Source: Salinispora oceanensis (GTDB lineage: Bacteria; Actinomycetota; Actinomycetes; Mycobacteriales; Micromonosporaceae). Taken from it: a DNA stretch of 64,000 nt. The notes below the pieces were generated by a model that saw only the letters and a program-made list of their open reading frames with translations, was not told the origin of the DNA and searched no databases. Where the stretch lies: positions 1,873,387-1,937,386 of the forward strand of contig NZ_KB911579.1 of the NCBI RefSeq assembly GCF_000383575.1. The letters run 5' to 3'. How positions within the stretch are numbered: position 1 is the stretch's first letter; every line of letters starts with the position of its first letter. Of the stretch, positions 8,056 to 16,826 are shown one piece after another. The position numbers were made by a program, and so were the translations under genes.

Positions 8056-10490
8056 TGGCATGCCTCGCAGCTTTCGGGGTTTTCCAGGGAGCAGGCCAGC
8101 GCCTCGGCGTCGGCCCCGGCGGAGCTCGACGGGGTCGGGGTGACGGCGACGGTGGCCTGCTGGATCCGCGTCGCGGGACGGGACCGCAGGTAGTAGGTGG
8201 TCTTCAGCCCGGACTTCCAGGCGTACAGGTACATCGAGGAGAGCTTGCCGATCGTCGGCGCGGCCAGGAACAGGTTCAGCGACTGCGACTGGTCGATGTA
8301 CGGGGCCCGGGCCGCCGCCAGGTCGATCAGCGCCCGCTGCGGCAGCTCCCACGCCGTCCGGAACAGTTCCCGCACCTCGGCGGGGAGCTCGGCGATGCCC
8401 TGCACCGACCCCTCCGCCCGCTTGATCTCGTCCCGGATCGGGGCCGTCCACAACCCGCGTGCCTTCAGCTCACCGACCAGGTAGGTGTTGACCTGCAGGA
8501 ACTCGCCGGACATGGTTTCGCGCTTGAACAGGTTGGACACCTGCGGCTCGATGCACTCGTAGCAGCCGGCGATCGAGGCGATCGTCGCGGTCGGGGCGAT
8601 CGCCACCAGCAGCGAGTTCCGCAGACCGTGCTCCGCGACCCGCGCCTTCAGCTCGGCCCACCGCTTCGGCTGCGCCGGCTCGGCCCCCCACAGCTCCGGG
8701 TGCAGCTCGCCCCGGGCGGCGCGGGTCTCGGCGTACGCGGGATGCGGGCCGAACCGCTCGGCGAGCCCGGCGGAGGTCTCCAACGCGGTCAGGAAGATCT
8801 CCTCCTGCACCCGGGTGGACAGCTCCCGCGCCTCGGCCGAGTCGAACGGCAGCCGCAGCGTGAAGAAGGCGTCCTGCAGCCCCATCAGCCCGAGCCCGAC
8901 CGGCCGCCAACGCGGGTTGGAGGCCGCCGCCTGCTCGGCCGGGTAGTAGTTGATGTCGATCACGCGGTCGAGGAAGACCATCGCGGTACGGACGGTCTCC
9001 CGCAGCTTCGCCCAGTCCACCCCGTCGGCGCTGACGTGGGCGCCCAGGTTGACCGAGCCCAGGTTGCAGACCGCGGTCTCGGCGTCGTTGTTGACCTCAA
9101 GGATCTCGGTGCAGAGATTCGACAGGTGAATCGTGTTGCCGGGCGCCCCGGTCTGGTTGGACAGCGCGTTCGAGCGGTCCTTGAAGGTCATCCACCCGTT
9201 GCCGGTCTGCGCCAGGGTGCGCATCATCCGCCCGTACAGGTCCCGCGCCTTGACCGTACGGACCGCCTTCTTCTCCGCGACCCGGTAGGCGGCGTCGAAC
9301 TCCGCGCCGTACAGGTCGGGCAGCTCCGGGGCGTCCGACGGGTCCACCAGCGACCAGTCGCCGTCCGCCTCGACCCGGCGCATGAACTCGTCCGGCAGCC
9401 AGTTGGCCAGGTTCAGGTTGTGCGTACGCCGGGCGTCCTCGCCGGTGTTGTCCCGCAGCTCCAGGAACTCCTCGATGTCGGGGTGCCAGGGCTCCAGGTA
9501 GACGCAGGCCGCGCCCTTACGCCGGCCGCCCTGGTTGACCGCGGCGACGCCGGCGTCGAGGGTCTTCAGGAACGGCACGATCCCGTTCGACCGGCCGTTC
9601 GTTCCCCGGATCAGCGCGCCCCGGCCGCGCACCCGCGACCAGGCGATGCCGATGCCGCCGGAGAACTTCGACAGCTTCGCGACCTGGTGGTACCGCTGGT
9701 AGATGGAGTCCAGCTCGTCGCGCGGCGAGTCGACCAGGAAACACGACGACATCTGGGTGTGCCGGGTGCCGGAGTTGAACAACGTCGGTGAGCTGGGCAG
9801 GTACGCCAGCGACGACATCAGCCGGTAGAACCCGATCGCCTCGGCCGGCGTCCGGGACAGCCCGCAGGCCACCCGCAGCAGCCAGTACTGCGGGGTCTCC
9901 ACCACCAGCCGCGACTGCGGGTGCCGCAGCAGGTAGCGGTCCGCGACCGTACGCAGCCCGAAGTACTCGAACCGCAGGTCACCGGCGGGGTCCACCGCGT
10001 CGTCCAGCTTGCGGGCGTTGCGGGACACGAAGGCGGCGGTGTCGTCGCTGATCAGCCCGAGGCCGTGGGCGTACCGGATGGACTGGCTGAAGCTCGCAAC
10101 CTGCTGCCCCCGGACCTCCTTGTCCACGTACGCGGCCAGCAGCCGCGCCGCCAGCCTCGAGTACTGCGGCTCCTCGCCGATCAGCTCCGCCGCCGTCTGG
10201 ATCGACAGCCGGTCCAGCTCGGCCGTTGTCGCCCCGTCGTACAGGCCGCTGATCGTCTTGGTCGCCACCCGCAGCGGGTCCACCTCGTTCAGGTCGCCGA
10301 CCCACCGCTCCACCGCGCGGACAATCTTGTTGACGTCCACCGGCTCGGTGTCGCCGTTGCGCTTGCGGACCTCCATCACCTGCCGCCGCTGCTGCTGCGC
10401 CGTACCGGCCGGACCGTCCGTGGCGCCTCCCCGCGTCACCGTCGTCTCCCCGGCCGGACCGTCCGTGGCACGTTCCCGCGTCGCCGTCAT
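8052..10490 (-). CDS. nrdA: Class Ia ribonucleotide reductase, alpha (catalytic) subunit
   Basis: 812 residues. It reduces ribonucleotides to deoxyribonucleotides with NrdB. Visible parts: an N-terminal ATP-cone (VRKRNGDTEPVDVNKIVRAV), the redox Cys in MSSCFLVDS, the radical-site loop NLCTEILEVNN, the second redox Cys in ETAVCNLGSVN, the finger loop APTATIASIAG, and the C-terminal redox pair CEACQ. The start at 10490 follows GGAGGAGGGGAG. A short duplicated TDGPAG segment precedes the cone. The gene is preceded by a cobalamin riboswitch and two NrdR boxes. In Streptomyces the class Ia operon is shut off by B12 because a B12-dependent class II enzyme then takes over; the same is inferred here. 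Confidence 0.96.
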   Translation of the reverse strand: MTATRERATDGPAGETTVTRGGATDGPAGTAQQQRRQVMEVRKRNGDTEPVDVNKIVRAVERWVGDLNEVDPLRVATKTISGLYDGATTAELDRLSIQTAAELIGEEPQYSRLAARLLAAYVDKEVRGQQVASFSQSIRYAHGLGLISDDTAAFVSRNARKLDDAVDPAGDLRFEYFGLRTVADRYLLRHPQSRLVVETPQYWLLRVACGLSRTPAEAIGFYRLMSSLAYLPSSPTLFNSGTRHTQMSSCFLVDSPRDELDSIYQRYHQVAKLSKFSGGIGIAWSRVRGRGALIRGTNGRSNGIVPFLKTLDAGVAAVNQGGRRKGAACVYLEPWHPDIEEFLELRDNTGEDARRTHNLNLANWLPDEFMRRVEADGDWSLVDPSDAPELPDLYGAEFDAAYRVAEKKAVRTVKARDLYGRMMRTLAQTGNGWMTFKDRSNALSNQTGAPGNTIHLSNLCTEILEVNNDAETAVCNLGSVNLGAHVSADGVDWAKLRETVRTAMVFLDRVIDINYYPAEQAAASNPRWRPVGLGLMGLQDAFFTLRLPFDSAEARELSTRVQEEIFLTALETSAGLAERFGPHPAYAETRAARGELHPELWGAEPAQPKRWAELKARVAEHGLRNSLLVAIAPTATIASIAGCYECIEPQVSNLFKRETMSGEFLQVNTYLVGELKARGLWTAPIRDEIKRAEGSVQGIAELPAEVRELFRTAWELPQRALIDLAAARAPYIDQSQSLNLFLAAPTIGKLSSMYLYAWKSGLKTTYYLRSRPATRIQQATVAVTPTPSSSAGADAEALACSLENPESCEACQ

Positions 10491-10612
10491 CTCCCCCTCC
10501 TCCACCTGCCGACAAAGGTCGACAAACGCGCAGGGGGACACCACGATCGTCGCCCGGTGGCTGACCACACCGGGCGGCTGCGGGTGTCGGCCGTCCCGCG
10601 CGGCCGCCAACC

Positions 10613-10633
10613 GCCGCACGCGTCACGTGCGGC
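10613..10633 (-). terminator. Hairpin following the nrdA riboswitch aptamer
   Basis: A perfect 8-bp stem (GCCGCACG/CGTGCGGC) with loop CGTCA directly follows the B12 box on the minus strand, about 120 bases before the nrdA start. It is a candidate expression-platform terminator, though no T-run follows. Confidence 0.45.
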
Positions 10634-10820
10634 GCGCTGGCAGGTCTTCGGACTCGCGGGCACGCCCGGGAGACCCGGTCGCCTACTGGCCGTCGCTTCC
10701 CAGGCTTCGATCAGCCCAGTGCGTGATGACGGCGGTCGTTCCCACTCACCGCTGCGGGGCAGTCCCGGACTTCCACCGGATTCCCTCTTGCCTCGGCCAC
10801 TCCCGGTGGGAGCGCCGAAC
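10630..10820 (-). promoter_or_regulatory. Cobalamin riboswitch upstream of nrdAB
   Basis: The minus strand carries the conserved cobalamin aptamer core: GGGAATCCGGTGGAAGTCCG, then CTGCCCCGCAGCGGTGA, and further on the B12 box GAGTCCGAAGACCTGCC (plus-strand 10639-10655). A P1 stem can form between 10811-10815 and 10634-10638. Cobalamin binding should reduce nrdAB expression. The gene order riboswitch-nrdA-nrdB matches the known Streptomyces nrdABS case; no nrdS is seen here. Confidence 0.92.
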
Positions 10821-10832
10821 CAGCTGCGGGAG

Positions 10833-10880
10833 ACACCATATATGCCGCCCCCACCCGGCATGCAACACCAGATGTCGTGT
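10833..10880 (-). promoter_or_regulatory. nrdAB promoter with two NrdR boxes
   Basis: A sigma70-type promoter on the minus strand: -35 TTGCAT (10860-10865) and -10 TATATG (10837-10842) with a 17-base spacer. Two NrdR-like boxes overlap it: ACACCATATATGCCGC (10833-10848, left half strong, covering the -10) and ACACCAGATGTCGTGT (10865-10880, good palindrome, abutting the -35). Their starts are 32 bases apart, three helical turns, the usual geometry for NrdR pairs. NrdR would thus repress initiation while the riboswitch acts on the leader. Confidence 0.8.
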
Positions 10881-10887
10881 CGGCGTG

Positions 10888-11685
10888 TCAGCGGCCGAGA
10901 AACTGCCCCAAGGCGCGCACCCAGGCGTCCCGGTCTTCCAGGTGGACGTCGTGCCCGGCGCCGGCAACAACCACCCGCTCGACATCCGGACGCAGGGACA
11001 CCATGCACCGCACCTCGGCGGCGGGGATGATCCCGTGCTCGCCAAACACCAGCAGGGTGGGGGCCTGCACCCGCTGCCACTCGTCCCAGCAGGCCCGGTC
11101 AGCGACGGCCGCGATAGCGTCCCGCAGCACCGCCGCCTCGAATCGCGGCCAGAGCCCGTCCGGGCGCAGCTCCAGATCCCGCAGCCAGGCCTGCGCCACC
11201 GGGGTGTCGCCCAGAAACTCGGCGGCCTGGCGAACATCGGCGAACGGCACCGGCCACGAGGCGAAGAAGGCACCCAGCTCGGCCGGGTAGTCCCCCCGCT
11301 CCTCGCGGCCCCCAACCCCGCCCTCCAGCAGCACCAGCCGACGTACCAGCTCGGGATACTCGGCGGCGAAGAGCAGCGCGGTGTGCCCACCCATCGACTG
11401 ACCCACGACCGTCACCGGCACGCCGCCCCCGAGCTCAGCGACGACGGCGAGCACATCCTCGACGTACGCCCGGCGGGAGAGATCCTGCGGCCGTCGGGTC
11501 GAGTGGCCGTGCCCGCGCTGATCCACCACGATCACGCGGCGCTCCGGTAGCAGCGCCTCCGCCGTCGGCACCAACTCCGCCGCGCTACCGGCCAGCCCGT
11601 GCAACAGCACAACCACCTCGTCGCCGGAGCCGCCCACGAGGCAGGACAGCGCCACCCCGTCTCGATGGATCGTCACCCGCTGCAC
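10888..11685 (-). CDS. Alpha/beta-hydrolase
   Basis: 265 residues with an alpha/beta-hydrolase fold: HGLAGS oxyanion loop, VVDQRGHGHS, nucleophile elbow GQSMGGH, acid region LLVFGEHGI and catalytic His in GAGHDVHLE. The GTG at 11685 has GAGGGA nine bases upstream and is preferred over a TTG at 11727. The substrate cannot be told from sequence. Its stop lies just upstream of the nrdAB promoter; it faces the same way but is separated by the regulated leader. It may form a unit with the IMPase-like gene behind it. Confidence 0.85.
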   Translation of the reverse strand: MQRVTIHRDGVALSCLVGGSGDEVVVLLHGLAGSAAELVPTAEALLPERRVIVVDQRGHGHSTRRPQDLSRRAYVEDVLAVVAELGGGVPVTVVGQSMGGHTALLFAAEYPELVRRLVLLEGGVGGREERGDYPAELGAFFASWPVPFADVRQAAEFLGDTPVAQAWLRDLELRPDGLWPRFEAAVLRDAIAAVADRACWDEWQRVQAPTLLVFGEHGIIPAAEVRCMVSLRPDVERVVVAGAGHDVHLEDRDAWVRALGQFLGR

Positions 11686-11733
11686 CGTACGAACTCCCTC
11701 ACCCTGGCGACCCGGAAACCGCCGCAACCCTAC

Positions 11734-12546
11734 TCAGGCGGGCTTTTGATTCTCAATGGACTTAAGCAGGGCGTGGTGTGTCCGCTCGTCGGCAGCCACG
11801 ACCAGACCACCCAGCCCGGCGTGAGGCGGCCGTCCGTCGATTCCGGAGACCACGCAACCCGCCGCCTCACAGAGAGCGATCCCGGCCGCGAAGTGCACGC
11901 TGTCCCGCAACTGGTGGCCGTCGGTGACGTAGCCGGCGCGGCGGCCGGCGGCGACCCAGGTCACGGCCAGGGTGGTGGAGAGCACCCGGGGGCGAAACCG
12001 GGCGGTGAAGCCGGCATCAGTCAGGATCCGGGCAGCGTGGAAGACCTCCCTGTTGGGAAACGGCGGATCCAGGTTGAGGTCCACCAGCGCGGAGTCGGCC
12101 GAGGGAACGAGCCGCTCGTCCGTACCGCCCCGACGGAGGTGGGCGGCGGTGCCATCGGTCCAGAACACCTCGTCGTTGAAGGGGTCAGCCGCGGCGGCCA
12201 CCACTGGCTGCGTACCGGCCTGCAGGGCCACATTGACCGCGACCAGCATGCTGCGCACCGCGTAGTTCAAGGTCCCGCACAACGGGTCAACCAGCCACCG
12301 ACGTCCGCTGCCACCGGCGCCGGTGCGCCCACTCTCCTCTCCCACCAGGAGGTCATTCGGGCGCGCCGCGCGGAGGATGTCCAGGATCGCCTTTTCCGCC
12401 GCGAGGTCGGCTGTGGTGGCGAAGTCTCCGGCACCCTTCGCAAACCGGGCCAGTGTGGATCCATAGTGGTTGCGGACGACCGTGGCTCCCGCCGACGCCG
12501 CCTCCATCGCCAACGCCTGATCTGTGCTCGACATACCCGACACCAT
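11734..12546 (-). CDS. Inositol-monophosphatase-family protein with altered metal site
   Basis: 270 residues. The family fold is evident: FATTADLAAEKAIL, VGEESGRTG (metal Glu), WLVDPLCGTLNYAV, and RDSVHFAAGIALCEAAG near the end. In typical enzymes the central motif is DPIDGT, with both Asp residues binding Mg2+ and the Thr taking part in catalysis. Here the second Asp is Cys (DPLCGT). The protein may still act as a phosphatase with changed metal use, or have another role. The ATG at 12534 is an alternative start. It is directly upstream of the alpha/beta-hydrolase gene on the same strand (49 bases). Confidence 0.85.
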   Translation of the reverse strand: MVSGMSSTDQALAMEAASAGATVVRNHYGSTLARFAKGAGDFATTADLAAEKAILDILRAARPNDLLVGEESGRTGAGGSGRRWLVDPLCGTLNYAVRSMLVAVNVALQAGTQPVVAAAADPFNDEVFWTDGTAAHLRRGGTDERLVPSADSALVDLNLDPPFPNREVFHAARILTDAGFTARFRPRVLSTTLAVTWVAAGRRAGYVTDGHQLRDSVHFAAGIALCEAAGCVVSGIDGRPPHAGLGGLVVAADERTHHALLKSIENQKPA

Positions 12547-12619
12547 AGATACGGGTTAGGCGCGACCCAGCTTGGGAGCTGGACCGTCTCCTGACTGCCG
12601 CAGGGCTCAGGGATAGGTG

Positions 12620-13279
12620 TCAGGTCACCAGGCCACTCCGGTAGGCGTACACCACGGCCTGCACGCGGTCACGCAGGTCGAGCTTGGTGAGAATGCGTGA
12701 CACGTAGGTCTTCACGGTTTCCTGGCTGATCACCAGTGTCGCGGCGATCTCACTGTTGGAGAGACCGTCGGCGATGAGACGAAGCACCTCCAGCTCACGT
12801 GGGGTTAACGGAATATCGTTCGCGCCGTCCCCCGCGGGCCGGATCCGCGCGGCGTACCGGCCCACGAGCTGACGGGTCACCTCCGGGGCCAGCAGCGCCG
12901 CGCCGGTCGCGACCGTCCGGATCCCGTGCAGCAGCTGCGCCGGGGGCGCGTCCTTGAGCAGGAAACCGCTCGCCCCGGCCCGGAGCGCCTCGTACACGTA
13001 TTCGTCCAGGTTGAACGTCGTCACCACGAGCACCTTGACGGGATGGGCCACGCCCGCCCCGGCGAGCAGGCGGGTCGCCCCGATGCCGTCGAGGATCGGC
13101 ATCCGCACGTCCATCACCACCACGTCCGGGTGTAGGCGGCCGGCAAGTTCTACCGCCGCTCGCCCATCCCCGCATTCGCCCACCACCTCGAGATCGGGTT
13201 GGGCGTCGATGATCGTCGCGAAGCCGGTACGGATCAGCGCCTGGTCGTCGCAGACCAGAACCCGGACCGGGGCGGTCAC
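12620..13279 (-). CDS. NarL/LuxR-family response regulator
   Basis: 219 residues: a receiver domain with acidic pocket CDDQ, phospho-acceptor Asp57 (VVMDVRMP) and conserved Lys (GFLLKD), then a LuxR-type HTH (LTPRELEVLRLIADGLSNSE, ETVKTYVSRILTKL). It is the partner of the histidine kinase whose stop it overlaps by four bases (GTGA, GTG start). Probably a transcription activator responding to envelope or drug stress, judged from the CPBP gene in the operon. Confidence 0.95.
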   Translation of the reverse strand: MTAPVRVLVCDDQALIRTGFATIIDAQPDLEVVGECGDGRAAVELAGRLHPDVVVMDVRMPILDGIGATRLLAGAGVAHPVKVLVVTTFNLDEYVYEALRAGASGFLLKDAPPAQLLHGIRTVATGAALLAPEVTRQLVGRYAARIRPAGDGANDIPLTPRELEVLRLIADGLSNSEIAATLVISQETVKTYVSRILTKLDLRDRVQAVVYAYRSGLVT

Positions 13280-14430
13280 GCGGGACTCCGTATCGGAATA
13301 CGCGCCCGCACGACGAAGCCGCCATCCGGCCGTCGTTCCGCACCGAACTCACCGCCGAGTAGGCCGATCCGCTCGTGCAGCCCGGCGAGGCCGCGCCCAC
13401 TCCCGCCGAGTTGGCCGGTGCCCGACCTCGATCCGTCGGTGCTGACCTCCACGGTGATCGCGTCCGCTGCATAGTGCACCCGGACCACGGTACGGATGCC
13501 GGAGGCGTACTTCATGGCGTTCGTCAGGGCCTCCTGCACGACCCGGTACGCCGCGATCTCGGCGTCGCCGATCACACTTCGGGGTCTGCCCTCCTCGACG
13601 TACTCAACCGGATGGCCCGCTTCCCGGATCCGCTCCACGAGGCCGTGGAGCTCACCGACGGACGCCGGCACCGGATCAGTGCCGGCATCGGGGTTGAGCA
13701 GCTCGAGCAGATGCCGCAGGTCGGTGACAGCTCGCCGGCCCGTCTCCGAGACCGCGGTCAGGGTCTGGTCCAGTCGCTCGGGAGCCGTGGTCAGATACCG
13801 TGCCGCCTCGGCCTGCACGACCATCGCTGTCACGTGGTGAGTAACGACATCGTGCAACTCCCGGGCGATGCGGGTGCGTTCTGCGGTACGAGCGGTCTCC
13901 GCGGCGTGGCGGCGGCGCGCCGTCTCCGCCTCCCGGGACAGCCGAAGCCAGACCCCGATCCACCACGCGAAGGCCAACACCAGATAGAACGTTACGAAGC
14001 CAGCGACTCCCTCCGTCGAGCCAAGCCGATCGAGCGCGACCGCCAGCAGCACGTACGCCGCGGACCCGATAACCGCGACGAAGCGGCGGTGCCGGTCCAG
14101 ATGAGCGCCCGCGCTCAGCAACGCGACCGGCAGGGCAATGCCCGCGACCGTGTGATAGCCGAGCAACTGGTCGAGCGCGAAGCCGAACGACACCAGGGCG
14201 AGACAGCCGGCTGGCCACCGCCGACGCACGACGAGCGGGAGACATTCCAGGGCGACCACCGCGATCGCCAACGTGTCCAGGGAGCGAGTCGGCAGATTGC
14301 CGAGCTGCGTCCCAGGGACGTGGAGCGCCGGTATCAGCGAGGCCGCGGCGAGCAGCAATGGGAACGGCAGATCCCGGACCACAACGTCGGACGATCGCCA
14401 ACGGTCCAGGAGTTGCCCAGGACCGATCAT
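13276..14430 (-). CDS. Sensor histidine kinase, HisKA_3 type
   Basis: 384 residues. About five membrane helices in the first 165 residues, then the HisKA_3 box with phospho-His at about residue 193 (RIARELHDVVTHHV) and an HATPase region (VVQEALTNAMKYA, GSGRGLAGLHERI). The N-terminal membrane domain has no large outside loop, so it likely senses membrane state. Its ATG overlaps the stop of the upstream CPBP gene, and its stop overlaps the regulator start, so the three form one translational unit. Confidence 0.95.
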   Translation of the reverse strand: MIGPGQLLDRWRSSDVVVRDLPFPLLLAAASLIPALHVPGTQLGNLPTRSLDTLAIAVVALECLPLVVRRRWPAGCLALVSFGFALDQLLGYHTVAGIALPVALLSAGAHLDRHRRFVAVIGSAAYVLLAVALDRLGSTEGVAGFVTFYLVLAFAWWIGVWLRLSREAETARRRHAAETARTAERTRIARELHDVVTHHVTAMVVQAEAARYLTTAPERLDQTLTAVSETGRRAVTDLRHLLELLNPDAGTDPVPASVGELHGLVERIREAGHPVEYVEEGRPRSVIGDAEIAAYRVVQEALTNAMKYASGIRTVVRVHYAADAITVEVSTDGSRSGTGQLGGSGRGLAGLHERIGLLGGEFGAERRPDGGFVVRARIPIRSPA

Positions 14431-15263
14431 CGGGGCAGCTTAGCGCCGGTGCTGGCCAGGCTCCCGCGTCGGGCAGCGGGCACGACCTCGCCCCGCCGGC
14501 GGGCCAACGACATGAACACGACGGTCAGTCCGGCGCCGGCCAGTACCGCGAACAAACTCGCCTCCGGCCCGAACTCGCCGCCGCTGATCGCGGCCGGCCC
14601 CATCAGCACGCTCTCCAGCAACCCCACCGTCTCACTATTACCCGACACAGCGGTGCCGAAGATCCCGGCCTGGGTAAAGTTCCAGCCAAAATGCAGCCCG
14701 ATCGGCAGCCACAGGGTGCGGGTGGCCGCATAGGCGGCGGCGAGCATTCCGCCGGCCTCGATCGCGATGGCAACCGAGCTCCACAGGCTGGCGTTGGGGT
14801 TGAACAGATGCAAGATCCCGAACAACAGACCGGTCAGAATCAACGCAGCCCACGTACCGATTCGCTGCTCGACGATCCGAAACAGAATTCCCCGGAAGAT
14901 CAATTCCTCCGTCACGGCCGCAGCGGCCATGACACCGAAAAGTGTCACCATGCCCGTCGGGGAGCCCCAGCCAACAACCCGATAGCCACCGAACAGCGCA
15001 ATGCTCCCGACAACGACCGCGAACATCCCAACTCCGATCAGCACCCCCCGACCGACCGCGGCACCGGCTCCGGCCCGGGAGACCTCCACGGGAGCCCGCC
15101 GCTCGGTTCGACGCACCGCCCACCGATAGGCGAGCACCGCTAGCACGGCCGTCGCAGCGCCGAGCGCCAGCGTCAACAACGGGTTCCCGGTGGCCGCGGT
15201 GACGCCGAGACCGCCAACAAGGGCAACCGGCACGACGGCTCCCAACTGCTTCAAAAGCCGCAT
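14427..15263 (-). CDS. CPBP-family intramembrane metalloprotease
   Basis: 278 residues from the ATG at 15263, which follows GAAGGAG. Multiple membrane spans and the CPBP (Abi/CAAX-protease-like) motifs: EELIFRGILF (paired Glu plus Arg), FGILHLFNPN (His) and HFGWN (final His/Asn). Such proteins cleave within the membrane or serve in immunity to peptides. It heads the kinase/regulator operon, which suggests it modifies the signal sensed by the kinase, or is the output. Confidence 0.9.
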   Translation of the reverse strand: MRLLKQLGAVVPVALVGGLGVTAATGNPLLTLALGAATAVLAVLAYRWAVRRTERRAPVEVSRAGAGAAVGRGVLIGVGMFAVVVGSIALFGGYRVVGWGSPTGMVTLFGVMAAAAVTEELIFRGILFRIVEQRIGTWAALILTGLLFGILHLFNPNASLWSSVAIAIEAGGMLAAAYAATRTLWLPIGLHFGWNFTQAGIFGTAVSGNSETVGLLESVLMGPAAISGGEFGPEASLFAVLAGAGLTVVFMSLARRRGEVVPAARRGSLASTGAKLPR

Positions 15264-15542
15264 GTCAACTCCTTCGCGAGAAACCATGGCAACGCGCCAC
15301 AGCCGTGCTCAACGCTAAGGACTCGCAACCCCGAAATCGTCACCACAACGAGGACATCTGCGGGTAGCTCGCACGAGGGACAACGCGGGCCCCGGACCCT
15401 CGCCAACCCGCTTATCGTGACTGGACTACGTACTCGAGTTGTTTCCCTTACCCAGACCTCCACGAGGTCGGCTACAGAACTGCGTCAAGCCGCGACATCG
15501 CCTTCAGGCCCAGCCACGGGTCCGGCCGGCGGAGCCACTGAT
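15264..15542. other. Intergenic region, no supported gene
   Basis: About 280 bases between the CPBP gene start and the serine hydrolase stop. A 70-codon minus-strand frame here (to 15463) has several Cys residues (RCPSCELP) but no ribosome site and overlaps the CPBP start. I do not call it. The promoter of the CPBP operon must lie here; no clear -35/-10 stands out. Confidence 0.5.
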
Positions 15543-16718
15543 TCAGACTGTCTCGTGGGAGAGAACCGACTGGAGGGCCTTGATCAGGCCCGTCGTCCCG
15601 GGGTCCGGAGCCATGGTGACGCGCAGCCCGTTCGTCACGTACCCGAAGGCGATCCCACTGGCCGGGTCGGCGTAGCCGAGTGAGCCGCCGTGCCCAGGGA
15701 AGCCGAAGGCGGTCGGTGACCACCAGGGCTGTTCCGGCAGGGGCAGGCCGAAGCCGAGCGCCGGCCGGGTCGGCACCCGCAGCACCTGGTCAACGCCGTT
15801 GGCCTGTTCGCGGGTGGCGGCGGCGAGGGTGGCCGGGTCGAGGATCCGGACGCCGTCAACCTCGCCGATCAGGCCCGCGTAGAAGCGGGCCAGGGACGAG
15901 GCGGTGCAGATGCCGTTCACCGCGGGGATCTCCGCCGCCCAGGTACGCGGGTCGGTGAGGTCGAGCGGCGGGTCGGTCACCGCCATCGACCGGACCGCCA
16001 GCGACGTCGGGTCGGTGCACGCGGCCACCGCCTCCCGTAGCGCTGCCGGCATCGCCTCGGGGGCGACGGGCGGGGCGACCGGCTGCTCGGTGATCCGGGC
16101 GACCCGGTGCGCCTCCGCGGCGGGCAGGCCGATCCAGAAGTCCAGGCCGAGCGGGGTGGCGATCTCGTCGGCGAAGTAGGTGCCGAGGCTACGGCCGGAG
16201 ACGCGGCGTACCACCTCGCCAACCAGCCAGCCGTAGGTGAGCCCGTGGTAGCCGTGCGCCGTTCCCGGCGGCCAGGCCGGTGCCTGGGCGGCCAGGGCGG
16301 CGACGACCGACTCCCCGGTGAGCGCCGCCGTCAGCGGGACCGGACGGTCGAGCACCGGCAACCCCGCCTGGTGGGACAGGAGCCAGCGGACCGGAATGCC
16401 GCCCTTGCCGGCTGCGGCGAACTCCGGCCAGTACGCGGCCACGGGGGCGGCCAGGTCGAGCTGCCCGCGCTGGGCCAGCAGGTGCGCGCAGGCGGCGGGT
16501 CCGCTCTTGGTGGCCGAGTAGACAAGTTGGAGGGTGTCCTCCCGCCACACGCGGTCGGTGTCGGGATCGGCGACCCCACCCCAGAGCCGGACCACCTCCC
16601 GGCCGTGCCGGTAGACGCTGAGGGCGGCACCGATCTCGGAGCCTGCTTCGAAGTTCGCCTGGAATGCCGCTCGGACGGGCTCGTATCCCGGCGCGACGGC
16701 GCCGTGTGTCACGGGCAT
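15543..16718 (-). CDS. Serine hydrolase, class C beta-lactamase/EstB-like family
   Basis: 391 residues with the penicillin-binding fold: SxxK motif YSATKSG (about residue 68), Tyr motif TYGWLVGE region (YHGLTYGW), and a late GHGGSLGY corresponding to the third active-site motif. No export signal is seen, so it is probably a cytoplasmic esterase or peptidase rather than a secreted beta-lactamase. ATG 16718 follows GGAGGG. The gene is divergent from a small HTH gene, and the shared promoter region holds a perfect 30-bp palindrome, so its expression is probably controlled by that HTH protein. Confidence 0.92.
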   Translation of the reverse strand: MPVTHGAVAPGYEPVRAAFQANFEAGSEIGAALSVYRHGREVVRLWGGVADPDTDRVWREDTLQLVYSATKSGPAACAHLLAQRGQLDLAAPVAAYWPEFAAAGKGGIPVRWLLSHQAGLPVLDRPVPLTAALTGESVVAALAAQAPAWPPGTAHGYHGLTYGWLVGEVVRRVSGRSLGTYFADEIATPLGLDFWIGLPAAEAHRVARITEQPVAPPVAPEAMPAALREAVAACTDPTSLAVRSMAVTDPPLDLTDPRTWAAEIPAVNGICTASSLARFYAGLIGEVDGVRILDPATLAAATREQANGVDQVLRVPTRPALGFGLPLPEQPWWSPTAFGFPGHGGSLGYADPASGIAFGYVTNGLRVTMAPDPGTTGLIKALQSVLSHETV

Positions 16719-16782
16719 GGATTCCCTCCGGAGTTCCGGGCTCCGGGTACCAGCCACCCGAAGCAATGTCGTCAAGACAGCC

Positions 16783-16820
16783 TTACTAGGCTTGTCAGGC
16801 AACCCTGACAAGCCTATGCT
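16783..16820. promoter_or_regulatory. Divergent promoters with a perfect 13-4-13 operator palindrome
   Basis: The halves TAGGCTTGTCAGG (16787-16799) and its complement (16804-16816) are separated by CAAC. The palindrome contains both -35 boxes. Rightward: TTGTCA (16792-16797), 17 bases, TATGCT (16815-16820), predicted start at about the ATG 16827, i.e. leaderless. Leftward: TTGTCA (complement of 16806-16811), 17 bases, TAGTAA (complement of 16783-16788), toward the serine hydrolase. A dimer bound here would block both. Confidence 0.8.
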
Positions 16821-16826
16821 GATTGA

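Noticed and set aside
15251..15463. Small Cys-containing minus-strand gene
   Set aside because: Overlaps the CPBP start, has no ribosome site and no recognisable domain.
15543..16718. Secreted class C beta-lactamase conferring resistance
   Set aside because: Has SxxK but no signal peptide; closer in style to EstB-type serine hydrolases.
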